A stretch of DNA of 52,661 nt, from positions 1 to 52,661 of the forward strand of contig CAYTES010000004.1 of assembly GCA_964436935.1 (NCBI GenBank), written 5' to 3'. The notes below the pieces were generated by a model, which was not told where the DNA came from, did no database searches, and was given only the letters and a program-made list of their open reading frames with translations. This stretch comes from CAYTES01 sp964436935 (GTDB lineage: Bacteria; Patescibacteriota; Gracilibacteria; UBA1369; UBA12473). Of this stretch, positions 24,201 through 32,132 are shown in pieces (position 1 is the first letter of the stretch; each line of letters starts with the position of its first letter). The translations under genes and the position numbers were made by a program.

Positions 24201-25893
24201 TTTTGACTTCTGTTCGGGCCGTGTCGAAATATCCCCATAGTTTTCCCTCTGCTCGAGCCTGTTCACAGGTATAAAGCGTACAACTTTGGGTACACATTTC
24301 ATTGTAACCGGGTTCGCCGGGTTGGGAGGCATAATCACAGACTTCTCCTTCATCCAGTTCTCCATTCCCACAGTAAGGGGTGGGCGCTTCTTCCGACGTG
24401 ATGCTGTCGGTACAAACTCCGTAAGTGGTTTCCGTCACCACAATCCGATCGCCGGGTTCTCCCCCTGTGTAGTAAACGGTTTCGGAGTTGGTGGTGTAGG
24501 GATTGGATCCGCTTCCCAACAGGGCGTAGGTGTAGGAGTTTGTGAATTTTCCTTTGGCCACCGCTCCGGATTTGCTATAGGCCGTGAAGGTGTATTGGCC
24601 ATCCCATGTGTCTCCACTGGCGGCTTTGACATTGATATTCACCGTCACGATGCCAGCAAGGTCTTCCGGTTCAATCACGGTGGGTGAAGTGATGGTGAGG
24701 CTTTCACAGGCGTTTCCTATGGTTAAACTGTCTTTACAGACGTTTGGATAGTCTACTTCTTTAACCGCAATCGTGTCTCCCGCTCCACATTTTCCGACAT
24801 AGACGGTTTCCGCAGTGCTGGTGTAAGGATTGGATCCTCCCCCGTTTTGCACGGTTCGGTAAGAACTGCTGAACCGACAGGTAGAGGTGGTTCCATCAGG
24901 ATTTTTCCCGGAATACTCATATTTTCCATCCCATGCGCCTCCTTTTTGGTCGTCCACGTCAATGGTAACGGTTTGAATCGCGTTTGCATCGGCGGCGGAA
25001 ATAGAGGTCGGAGCGGTGATGTCGAGCACTTCGCAATAAGGTGCTTCTTCCACGCAATCATTAAAGGTCAGGCGTGTGCCTGAGGTTCCGAACCAGTAGG
25101 CGTAATCGGCATCCGAATCAATATTGAACGGTTCATCGGAGGTTTTTCCGTCCCGGTCCGAATCGGAGTCGACCGTATAGGTGTGGATCCATTTGTCTTG
25201 AGCATCTTGGTACCAGTGTTCAACAAGGAAATAGGCTTCCGCCGTTGCCGTGCGGTAGGTGGTGTAGTCGATGGGTTCCATCCAAATGGTTTCGACGAGT
25301 TTGGGTGGGGTTTGAGACGTGCTGCTTCGGGCGTGAAGCCATGGTGTGTTGTCCGTATTTCCAAAATCATCCGCTGAATAACGCCAAACCAGGGCCCGGG
25401 GACTTCCAGGCAGGAAATTGGCTTTTTCGTAGGTGATGGTGGTTCCTCCCCATTCATCGCCCGAGGCGATCACTTTTCCCAGATCGTCTTCCTTATCGAA
25501 TCCGCAAAAATGGTAGGTATCGTCGCCGAGGGTGCAGTACATACTTTCCGTTTTGATGTTCGTTAAGAAATCGTTCGTTGAAGGGGTTCCGGCGTCGGGC
25601 ATATACGAGGAATCGTAGTCGGTATCCAATACCATTGCGGTGGAGTGAATGGTGCTCCAATAGTCGTGACCGGAATCGTTGACCGACATCAATTTGTAGT
25701 CGTGTTGCATGTAGCCGGTGGAACATGCCAAATCGGTTTGGCTCCATTCGGGGTTGTCATTGATGGGTTGAATGTCGGCACTGAACTCGGTAGAACTCAA
25801 ATTGGTTGCTGCGGCCATTGAAACACCTAGAATTAATATTCCCAGGTTTATTCCCATGAATCGCATCCCTGATCGAATGAAAAGTGGGCCCAT
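21292..25893 (-). CDS. Large secreted cysteine-rich, Ig-like modular surface protein
   Basis: 1533 aa with an N-terminal signal peptide (GINLGILILGVSMAAA, cleavage likely near residue 29). After an N-terminal domain of about 280 residues there are four Cys-bounded Ig-like modules, starting near CEVLDITAP, CESLTITSP, CISLAITP and CTSLVVKQP. Interleaved are DUF4215 (Myxococcus cysteine-rich) repeats of the form CGDG...EVCDDGN...NGDGCSSTC: two nearly identical ones 47 residues apart (about 660 and 708), one near 868, and a diverged one near 504 (CGNGELDEGEVCD). The C-terminal region (about 1350-1533: AFIVLGGEVYID, VVRYDERILLNPPPGL) has no membrane anchor. I recall similar C-terminal regions in other CPR exported proteins. 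Role in adhesion or host contact is inferred only. Confidence 0.85.
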   Translation of the reverse strand: MGPLFIRSGMRFMGINLGILILGVSMAAATNLSSTEFSADIQPINDNPEWSQTDLACSTGYMQHDYKLMSVNDSGHDYWSTIHSTAMVLDTDYDSSYMPDAGTPSTNDFLTNIKTESMYCTLGDDTYHFCGFDKEDDLGKVIASGDEWGGTTITYEKANFLPGSPRALVWRYSADDFGNTDNTPWLHARSSTSQTPPKLVETIWMEPIDYTTYRTATAEAYFLVEHWYQDAQDKWIHTYTVDSDSDRDGKTSDEPFNIDSDADYAYWFGTSGTRLTFNDCVEEAPYCEVLDITAPTSISAADANAIQTVTIDVDDQKGGAWDGKYEYSGKNPDGTTSTCRFSSSYRTVQNGGGSNPYTSTAETVYVGKCGAGDTIAVKEVDYPNVCKDSLTIGNACESLTITSPTVIEPEDLAGIVTVNINVKAASGDTWDGQYTFTAYSKSGAVAKGKFTNSYTYALLGSGSNPYTTNSETVYYTGGEPGDRIVVTETTYGVCTDSITSEEAPTPYCGNGELDEGEVCDYASQPGEPGYNEMCTQSCTLYTCEQARAEGKLWGYFDTARTEVKIFNDTTYPFDISLASYEFDEVLANQVFYDSYTDEVLGGTAETWTLAEVISFPGYPVCQYQVDLFCGPVITQGAPDYGTRLIDSYVSEPLPACLGAPYCGDGMVDTDGPDNVPGNTDDEVCDDGNTTNGDGCSSTCQPEPTPTPYCGDGVLDTNGVDNIPSNTDDEVCDDGNITNGDGCSSTCKTEPTSSACISLAITPEVTTSFSQVVFTITPNPSNWPGPWTWTTSNLNGIFNADNGSKVGNTITSTDLSVEYNGGNGDLITVYEAGEYSNICQTTAYISSTGTTTPPSSGGGGNPGGGGGSSNYCGDGIIQNPNDLGTHEECDDGNSVNNDGCSNVCQIEEIEEVCTSLVVKQPEGTIIDDLPETLEVQALDSKGRNWTDPDGLTYEWSTTGTGSFEDTDDIERYLETNETIVTYDGPDSERQVTLTVEAGESSTCRETFTIQLPQPTTAPADTLTKSVDTYNFGFYRIGSSVITANGFDETEPYGHDYDYAFYELTYTPDPYLSIDEVKLTDTISNPIPGKMADGTATGEISYYIADDSDVTQVRCWVDGTPDGNGNDCGNNGSYRGFSVKYENGTEIPVCEEGNTAPCYTGDINATDGITLKHMDQVAQANHKVVIHYLGQVDNGNFNCTEEVEDCPVLGFHNSTEVDGGRLEASADVSVICPYMLTRNAGDVYFEEDPTAGFDLTCYYPDYRNSDGLVFSRMFSRAQNQVCNGGDNNTLIGRFSSYVCEMLVDVQQNIQWNSTTIQTQQNKNTTSISRYNDNLSSLKTTSTSNPEWGTYYKITNFENLRNTPGIQRSNQSQNVYKISNANLVLDLGNNTIPEGGYTFIIENGTLFVESDIEYQSVNMSTVSNLKKIPSIAFIVLGGEVYIDSSVEKMAGVYYVTKREDGSGGILNGDWTDPFTPLEIFGSVYGDMTPLTKQRTFSGPANYDHGNVVVRYDERILLNPPPGLEQYVNIQSERVAE
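23655..23925 (-). repeat. Two tandem DUF4215-coding repeats, about 141 bases each
   Basis: Within the large surface gene, two adjacent segments encode CGDG-x-VDT/LDT-(N/D)G-x-DN-x-P-(G/S)NTDDEVCDDGN blocks separated by 47 codons. They are the most alike of the four cysteine-rich repeats and look like a recent tandem duplication. Ends are approximate. Confidence 0.6.
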
Positions 25894-25921
25894 TGAGTTA
25901 AAATTTTATGATTAATATTGG

Positions 25922-25950
25922 ATATTAAAACAAAAAATAGTTTTTGTAAA
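25922..25950 (-). promoter_or_regulatory. Candidate promoter of the large surface protein gene
   Basis: Minus strand: TTTACA (25950-25945), 17-base spacer, TAATAT (25927-25922). It lies in the 81-base space between the two large genes and would give a leader of about 20 bases, so the surface gene may be transcribed on its own as well as with its upstream neighbour. Confidence 0.4.
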
Positions 25951-25974
25951 TATTGTTTTGCGATCATTTTTATT

Positions 25975-28900
25975 TTACATGGGTGATCCGCCGGTATCGC
26001 TGCCGTCTCCGGGGGCGGGGTCGCCTTCCGTGGGCTGGCCTTGTTCTCCGGTTGTGGGCCCTTGATTTTCTTTGGGGGCTGCGGGTGCTTTTCGTTCCCA
26101 GGATCCTCCCACAAACAGTTCCATGATTGGCGTTTGTCCGGCGTAGTCCATGTTGCGAATGGTTCGTTCGATGGCTCCGGCCATTACCCCTTTGAATTGC
26201 CGTAACACGATTTTTTCATTGATGCCGACGGTGGGGTTGTCACAGTAGGAGAGTTCTCCAGCAATGATTTCGGATTTCATGCCCACTTCCAGGGTCATGC
26301 CGAATTCGTTTTTTAGCACAATGGTTTTGCCACTGATTTCCGCGGCTCGTAGTTGTTTGACTAGGGATTTGAATTCGTCGAATGTCGCTTTGTATTCGGG
26401 TTTATCGGCTTGTTGAAGAACCGATGGGTCTTTATAGATGGCATCCATTTGAGCTTTTCCTGTTTTTCCTTTCAACATGCCGTACATTTCGTAGGTTCGA
26501 AGTGCGAGAGACGTTCTCATGAACTCCGTTGAAATTTCAGGAAGGGGACGAAGCGTTTTGAGTAAAGCGATGCGCATTTCTAGATTATTGGTGTAGTCCA
26601 CCGCATTGAGGATTTCACCGTCTTGGATTAGATCTTCACGAAGGCCTTGGGCGCCTTGTTTGGACACCATGGTGAAGATTTCCGATCGTTGCGGCAGTTT
26701 TCGTGATTTTTCACCACTGTTTTTGATGTCTTTTAAGATTTGTTCGGCTGTTTTGGCTCCAAAATGCTTGGTTAATACGTCGCGGAACAATTTTTCGTTG
26801 CGTTTTCGATAGGCTTCTTTATCTTTATGTGGGCTCGAATACGTTTCTTTTCGGAGGACACTCAAGATGTAATTGAGCTGCGTAGAAGACATTTCACGTT
26901 TGTTTTGGGTGATCCATTCTTTTTTGATGTCCTGAATGAGTCCTTTATAGTCCGCTCGAATATTTTCATCGAACAGTGTTGCCATCCGAACGTCGTTTCC
27001 ATTTTTCTTAAAGAAGTCTTTGGCAAAGCGTCCGAGTTTGGCACTGTTGATTTCCGGTGCTTTGGAGTCCAGGCTCGTATTAATTCCGGCTGCCGAACGT
27101 TCTCGGTCCTGTTCAAAGTAGGCTTTCAATTCCAATTCGGTGAGCAGTCCTTCTTCCATCAGTTTTCCCTTTTCTTGTTTGTACTCTTCCCAATTCAATA
27201 CGCCATCTCCTCCTTCTTTATACCGACGCACGGCTCCGTTTGGATCAATCATGAGCAGTCCGCTTTTTCGGTTTTCCAATTGATTGAAACTGCGAGAAGC
27301 GTTTTGGGTACCCTTGATCGTGATTCGGATGTATTTGTAGGCTCCCAATTCGGTGCGGGGCGTGATGAATTCTTCCCGAGTGATGATGACATCCTCTTGG
27401 CGAAGTTGATCCAAGGCCAGGTGAAGATTTTCAGCGGTGGGAGGGTTGCCCACGACCATTTTGGCTTTCATGGAAGGATCAATGCGTATATCCACGCGAG
27501 GACGTTCTGATTTTTTCAGGGAAGCTTCGTGCATGCCATACATGTCTAAATTCAAGAGTCCTTCCGCTTCTCCGGTTCCTCTTGAAAGGGCGATTCCGAT
27601 GGGTTTGAGTCGGTCGTTGAGTCCTTTTAAGCTTCCTCCAAGCAGTTCCGAGGCTTGGATTTGAGTTTGCTCTATACTTTGAGGCACCAGAATGCGTTGT
27701 CCGTCTGCCGCGCGATAACCAATTTCACTTAAGGCTTTGGCTTTGCTTCCCGCTTCCGGATCTTCAACAAAGGTCAATTCAGCGCCTTTGTATTCCGGCA
27801 TGCGTTGGATTTGTTGTTGTAATTTTGTATTGGACTCCTCTCCCGCTTTTTCCATTCCTACCGGTAGGGAGAAATAGACTTGGGTTTCTCCGAAAACCGC
27901 CAAACTCACGATGGGAATGGGGAGTGTTGCTCCGGTTTGCGGGTTGGTCAAGAATAAAATTTGTAAACCGGTCGCTCTTAATTTTTGTCCGGCGTTTTTG
28001 GCTTCTCCGTGTAGTTCGTATTCTTTCTTTAAACGTTGGGCGACATTCAATAGTATTTTTTCTCGTGTTGTGGCGGGGACTTGAGATAAATTTTTCACCA
28101 AGTCTTTGAATTCCGGCATTTGAGCGATTTGTTCGACTTTTTCCTTGTTGCTGAGATCGGAACGATCCAAGAAGGCCGTTCCGGAACGAAATGCCCCTTC
28201 AATTCGTGCATTTTCGACGTAGGTTTCCGGTCGTTTCTTGAATCCGATGCGACTCATCACGAGTATGGGGGCTCCGGCGACTCCGACTCCTGCAAAAAGA
28301 TCGTAATCGCCTTGTTCCAAGACCAGCGTTCCAGAAGTTCCCACTCCTGATTTTAGTTTTCCGTCGGCGCTTACCCCCGTTCCGACATCCACCGTCGTGA
28401 TCAGGCGTAATTTGGAATTGAGTTTCCATGTTTTTGATGCTTCGGCTCCGACTCCGATATCGGCTCCTTTATTGTTAACCACGGCTCCTGCGCCTACATT
28501 CAAGTTCCAGCCTCGGACGAGAGGGATTTTTTTGTAAGCACCGACTCCAATCCCGACTCCTTCCGCTTTTTTCTGAAAGAGAACGCCCAGTGCGCCTTGA
28601 ACTTCCGGCGGCAACTGTTCAATGGGTTGTAGTTGAATGTCTTGCGTGAGTGCGTTTTCAATGGATTGTCCGATTTGATTGAGCTCTTCGGGGGTGAGTG
28701 TTTTGAATTCAACGGCTCGAGTCTCATACAGTTCTTTGAAAGCTTGCTGAATCACAACATTGTCTTTGTATTTTCGAATGGCTTCGTTCTGATCTTTTGA
28801 GAGTTCGGCTTGAAATTTTTTCATTTCGCTCAGTTGTCGTCCTCGGCGTTCGACCATTTCTCCGCCACTGATTCGGTATCCGTTTTGGATGAATAGTTTT

Positions 28901-31332
28901 TGTTGTTCCGTGATGGATTTTTTCGTCAAACCGGATTCATTGGTGATGGCCAATTGTTCCTCCAAAAGTTGTACATACGGATCGAAGATTTGCAACCGCT
29001 CCCCCCGATGCGTTTGGATTTCGGTTTCTATGGTTTTGATTTTTTGCTCGAGCGCTTCAACTTCTTTTTTTAGGTTTTCCAATTTTTCTTCTTCGCGGGG
29101 TGTTTTTGGATTTTGAGTTTCAAGCGTTTTCGCTTTTTCCGTTTTTCCTCGTCGTTCTTTTTCAAGCCCTCGTGCCTTTTTGGATTTTGCATTGATCTGT
29201 TTATTTAGTCTTTTTATTTTTTCGGTGTCTTCCGACTTCACTTCAATCCCTGCGACCTGCAACTCTTCCAACATATTCAGGTCAGGATCCTCGAAGTAGC
29301 GTTGAACACCGGTTTCCAGAAAATAGTTCAATTTTCGTTGAAGTTGTTCGGTGTTGAATTTCATTGGTTCGGCGTCGCTGTCGAAGCTGATGATATCGGG
29401 CGCGGACATGATTTCGACAAAGGCCATTTCTGCATCCTTCACGCGGGAAAGATAGTCGGTTTGTGAGTGGCGAAGTGTCGATCCACCGGAAATTGATTCC
29501 AGTGTGAGTTTTTTGGTGTTTTTTTGACTTTGGAACGCCAATTCTGCCACATACCGGGCATGAGCTTCCGGATATTTGGCTTTGAGCATGGCCAGTTGCA
29601 TATTTTGAGCCGTATAACAATTAAAGGTTACCTTTCGATCGATCAAGATTCCTCCTTTGAGTTTGAGCGTCTTTGCAACGGCTTGGAACTGCTCATTTTC
29701 CTTTCCAAAATTGGAAGGAAGTGTGTTGAGATAAAGGAATAGTCCTTGGGCATTTTGAATATGCTTTTCTTTCACTAAATAGTCCATTCCATAACAGGCA
29801 ATGGCCAGTTCCAAAACGGTTTTATCATTGATTTTGGCGAGCACGTTTTCTTGCACTCCCATGCTTCGAAGATTGTCTTGCAGTGTTTTTACCAATTCAG
29901 GATTGCTTCCAATGGCTTCCAGGCGAGCTTTTGCCAAGGCTTCTCCTTCAGGCAATTTGACCGCCACGCCTTCCCCTGCCACGATGGAATCCAAATCGTA
30001 TACGGCTTTCATTTTGAATTCTTTGGCGCTTTCCAAGCTTTGGTCCGCTTGGTATCGATCTTGAGTTCGATAGCCTTGCACTTGTTCTCCTTGGTTGGCT
30101 TCTCCCAGGGCGTTTAAGATTTGAAACGCTTGGACCATGATTCTTTCACGGCGTCCTTTTTCTTGTTTTAGGCCTGATTTTGCGGTTTCATTTTTTTCTT
30201 CCGTGATCAGCTTATCCAAAGATTCATAGCGGCTGATGAATTTGCTTTCACTTTCCTTCTCCTCTTCTTTGGTGATGTCCCCAAAGCTCAATTCGTTTGG
30301 TCTTCCGTTTTGGATCGCGTTACGTAAGTTTTGCGTGTTCCACCCCAACGGTTCATCATCCAAGAGGTCAAATAGGCGTTTTTGCTCCGACCCTTCTTTT
30401 TGTTCAGCTTCATGGACCAAGCGGCCCCATTCGTTTTCCGTTTTTTTGCCTTGAAGAAAATCAGGAAGTGGTACGGCTTTGCCCACCACCCATTCTTTGT
30501 AGTTCCCGACCACTTCATTTCGAATGCGCTCAGTCTCTTTTTTAAGATTTTTTTCAAGGGTTTGATCTTCCGCATCGTTGTCTTTGGCTCGCTGTGCACG
30601 TGCTTTTTCAAGCATGACTGCGCCGCTTTCGGTGACGATGGCTTCGGCGGCGGATTGGTCTAGTTTGCGTTGTTCTGCGCTGTGGTTTTTAACGGGGATG
30701 GCCAGTTCGCCTCCTTTCAATACGTAATGTCGTCCCACGTGGGACTGTTTTAGGCCTCCCTTTCCGACTTGGTTTTGGCTCACCACTTTAATGTGCGGAT
30801 TGGCGTCTAACATCGTTTGCAGGCTTACCCCTTGTTCTTTTGCAATGTCTTCCACCCAACGTGCGACCGCTTTTCCTTTCAATATTTTTACTTTGGGAAC
30901 TTCTTGATGCGCCAGTTTTGTATCGAGAATCTCTTCGGCTTGTTTTTTAATAAGTTTTTTTTCACGTTGATCCAGCTCGGCCTGAACTTCCTCGGCCGGC
31001 CTTTCTAACTCTTTTAATACTTCATTAGCAGATTTTTGAATTTTTTTTAATTGTTTTTCCGTTAAGTTTTTCTGATTGATTTCCCTTGTTTTCTTCTCCA
31101 TATCTTTTAAATATTTTCGTCGTAGATCTTTCCCTCGTTGATCCATCTCGGCCTGAACTTCCTCGGTCGGCCTTTCTAATTCTTTTAATAGTTCATGAAC
31201 AGCTTTTTCACTTGATCCCCGCCCGCTTTCTCCTCCACTCCTGAAAATAAATTGCTGAGGAATCACCGAAAAACCTTCACATTCAAGGAGACTTAGATTT
31301 AAGGATCGGCTTTTTCGTTTCAAATAGCTCAT
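25975..31332 (-). CDS. Giant LysM-like, coiled-coil hypothetical protein, 1785 aa
   Basis: No overall family recognised. Residues 47-70 and 104-127 are a near-exact duplicate (LKELERPxEEVQAExDQR), also visible in the DNA. Residues about 149-215 resemble a LysM domain (EDIAKEQGVSLQTMLDANPH, then VLKGGELAIPVK). Long helical regions follow, with a strong coiled coil at about 700-780. A Gly-rich segment with alternating hydrophobic residues at about 920-1035 (NVGAGAVVNNKGADIGVGAE) suggests beta strands. An EF-hand-like half loop (GGDGVLNWEEYK) is near 1374. The last 45 residues are Pro/Gly/Glu-rich. There is no signal peptide or clear membrane segment, which is odd for a LysM protein. Its ATG at 31332 has a promoter 41 bases upstream, and the secreted surface protein follows on the same strand. 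Confidence 0.75.
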   Translation of the reverse strand: MSYLKRKSRSLNLSLLECEGFSVIPQQFIFRSGGESGRGSSEKAVHELLKELERPTEEVQAEMDQRGKDLRRKYLKDMEKKTREINQKNLTEKQLKKIQKSANEVLKELERPAEEVQAELDQREKKLIKKQAEEILDTKLAHQEVPKVKILKGKAVARWVEDIAKEQGVSLQTMLDANPHIKVVSQNQVGKGGLKQSHVGRHYVLKGGELAIPVKNHSAEQRKLDQSAAEAIVTESGAVMLEKARAQRAKDNDAEDQTLEKNLKKETERIRNEVVGNYKEWVVGKAVPLPDFLQGKKTENEWGRLVHEAEQKEGSEQKRLFDLLDDEPLGWNTQNLRNAIQNGRPNELSFGDITKEEEKESESKFISRYESLDKLITEEKNETAKSGLKQEKGRRERIMVQAFQILNALGEANQGEQVQGYRTQDRYQADQSLESAKEFKMKAVYDLDSIVAGEGVAVKLPEGEALAKARLEAIGSNPELVKTLQDNLRSMGVQENVLAKINDKTVLELAIACYGMDYLVKEKHIQNAQGLFLYLNTLPSNFGKENEQFQAVAKTLKLKGGILIDRKVTFNCYTAQNMQLAMLKAKYPEAHARYVAELAFQSQKNTKKLTLESISGGSTLRHSQTDYLSRVKDAEMAFVEIMSAPDIISFDSDAEPMKFNTEQLQRKLNYFLETGVQRYFEDPDLNMLEELQVAGIEVKSEDTEKIKRLNKQINAKSKKARGLEKERRGKTEKAKTLETQNPKTPREEEKLENLKKEVEALEQKIKTIETEIQTHRGERLQIFDPYVQLLEEQLAITNESGLTKKSITEQQKLFIQNGYRISGGEMVERRGRQLSEMKKFQAELSKDQNEAIRKYKDNVVIQQAFKELYETRAVEFKTLTPEELNQIGQSIENALTQDIQLQPIEQLPPEVQGALGVLFQKKAEGVGIGVGAYKKIPLVRGWNLNVGAGAVVNNKGADIGVGAEASKTWKLNSKLRLITTVDVGTGVSADGKLKSGVGTSGTLVLEQGDYDLFAGVGVAGAPILVMSRIGFKKRPETYVENARIEGAFRSGTAFLDRSDLSNKEKVEQIAQMPEFKDLVKNLSQVPATTREKILLNVAQRLKKEYELHGEAKNAGQKLRATGLQILFLTNPQTGATLPIPIVSLAVFGETQVYFSLPVGMEKAGEESNTKLQQQIQRMPEYKGAELTFVEDPEAGSKAKALSEIGYRAADGQRILVPQSIEQTQIQASELLGGSLKGLNDRLKPIGIALSRGTGEAEGLLNLDMYGMHEASLKKSERPRVDIRIDPSMKAKMVVGNPPTAENLHLALDQLRQEDVIITREEFITPRTELGAYKYIRITIKGTQNASRSFNQLENRKSGLLMIDPNGAVRRYKEGGDGVLNWEEYKQEKGKLMEEGLLTELELKAYFEQDRERSAAGINTSLDSKAPEINSAKLGRFAKDFFKKNGNDVRMATLFDENIRADYKGLIQDIKKEWITQNKREMSSTQLNYILSVLRKETYSSPHKDKEAYRKRNEKLFRDVLTKHFGAKTAEQILKDIKNSGEKSRKLPQRSEIFTMVSKQGAQGLREDLIQDGEILNAVDYTNNLEMRIALLKTLRPLPEISTEFMRTSLALRTYEMYGMLKGKTGKAQMDAIYKDPSVLQQADKPEYKATFDEFKSLVKQLRAAEISGKTIVLKNEFGMTLEVGMKSEIIAGELSYCDNPTVGINEKIVLRQFKGVMAGAIERTIRNMDYAGQTPIMELFVGGSWERKAPAAPKENQGPTTGEQGQPTEGDPAPGDGSDTGGSPM
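30965..31190 (-). repeat. 55-base direct repeat inside the 1785-aa gene
   Basis: Segments 30965-31019 and 31136-31190 are 55 bases each, differ at three positions, and are offset by 171 bases (57 codons). They encode the duplicated ELERP(T/A)EEVQAE(M/L)DQR block. This is a recent in-frame duplication. Confidence 0.85.
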
Positions 31333-31372
31333 GGGAAGGAGTTTAGTTTTTTTGTTTTATAAAAATCCTTCA

Positions 31373-31401
31373 ATTCTAACATAGAACTTGATTTTTTGCA
31401 A
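31373..31401 (-). promoter_or_regulatory. Candidate promoter of the 1785-aa gene
   Basis: Minus strand: TTGCAA (31401-31396), 17-base spacer, TAGAAT (31378-31373) with an extended -10 TGT. Transcription would start near 31366, some 34 bases before the ATG at 31332. Confidence 0.45.
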
Positions 31402-31446
31402 TTTTCTTTACATGCGTCTTTGTGGTATTCAGGCTAAATTTAGATT

Positions 31447-32106
31447 ATGAAGTTTCCTTTGATTGTAACGAATTTTAAAGCGTACGAATCTGCCATTGGC
31501 ATTCAAGCTCTTGAATTGGCCAAATGGCACGCGGAAATTGCTCAGGAAACGGGCGTGACGATGGGCGTTGCGGTTCAATCGGTCGATGTTTTCCGGGTGG
31601 CTTCCCAGGTGGCTTTGCCGGTTTTTTCCCAGCATGTGGATACTATTTCCTATGGGGCTTACACCGGTAGTAGTTTGCCGGAGGCGGTGCGTCAGGCCGG
31701 AGCGTTTGGAACCTTATTGAATCACTCGGAACGACGTCTTCCCCACGAGGTATTGGAGCAAGCGGTTTGTCGCGCCAAGGAAGCCGGACTTTTTGTTATT
31801 GTGTGCGTGGAAACTCCTGAAGAGGGGAGTCAGGTTTTAAAATTTGGACCGGATTTAATTGCGGTTGAGCCTTTCGAATTGATCGGAGGAACGGTTTCTG
31901 TTTCTACCGCTCGCCCCGAAGTGATCCAAGAGGCGGTTGAAAAAATTGGGGTGGGTAAAGTCATGGTGGGGGCTGGAATTAAAAATGCCGAAGATGTGCG
32001 ATTGGCCTTGAAGTATGGTGCGGTAGGGGTTTTATTGGCTTCGGGTATCACTAAAGCGCAAGCTCCCGAATTGGTTTTAAGGGATTTGGCTTTAGGGGCA
32101 AGCTAA
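31447..32106 (+). CDS. tpiA: Triosephosphate isomerase, archaeal type
   Basis: Interconverts dihydroxyacetone phosphate and glyceraldehyde-3-phosphate in glycolysis. The protein is only 219 aa, against about 250 for normal bacterial enzymes, and matches the shortened archaeal form. Catalytic residues are present: Lys11 (NFKAY), His93 (LNHSERR) and Glu141 (AVEPFELIGG). The phosphate loops are seen as GGTVSVSTA and GAGI, with LLASGI near the end. Archaeal loop 6 usually reads ELIGTG; here it is ELIGGT. It is a single gene on the plus strand between two giant minus-strand genes. Confidence 0.93.
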   Translation: MKFPLIVTNFKAYESAIGIQALELAKWHAEIAQETGVTMGVAVQSVDVFRVASQVALPVFSQHVDTISYGAYTGSSLPEAVRQAGAFGTLLNHSERRLPHEVLEQAVCRAKEAGLFVIVCVETPEEGSQVLKFGPDLIAVEPFELIGGTVSVSTARPEVIQEAVEKIGVGKVMVGAGIKNAEDVRLALKYGAVGVLLASGITKAQAPELVLRDLALGAS

Positions 32107-32113
32107 GGAGTTG

Positions 32114-32132
32114 TTTAGGAGCTGTTCCTAAA
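32114..32132. terminator. Hairpin between convergent tpiA and the 1198-aa gene
   Basis: TTTAGGA-GCTGT-TCCTAAA, a perfect seven-base stem eight bases after the tpiA stop and overlapping the stop codon of the minus-strand gene. No T-tract, so a weak candidate for bidirectional termination. Confidence 0.4.
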
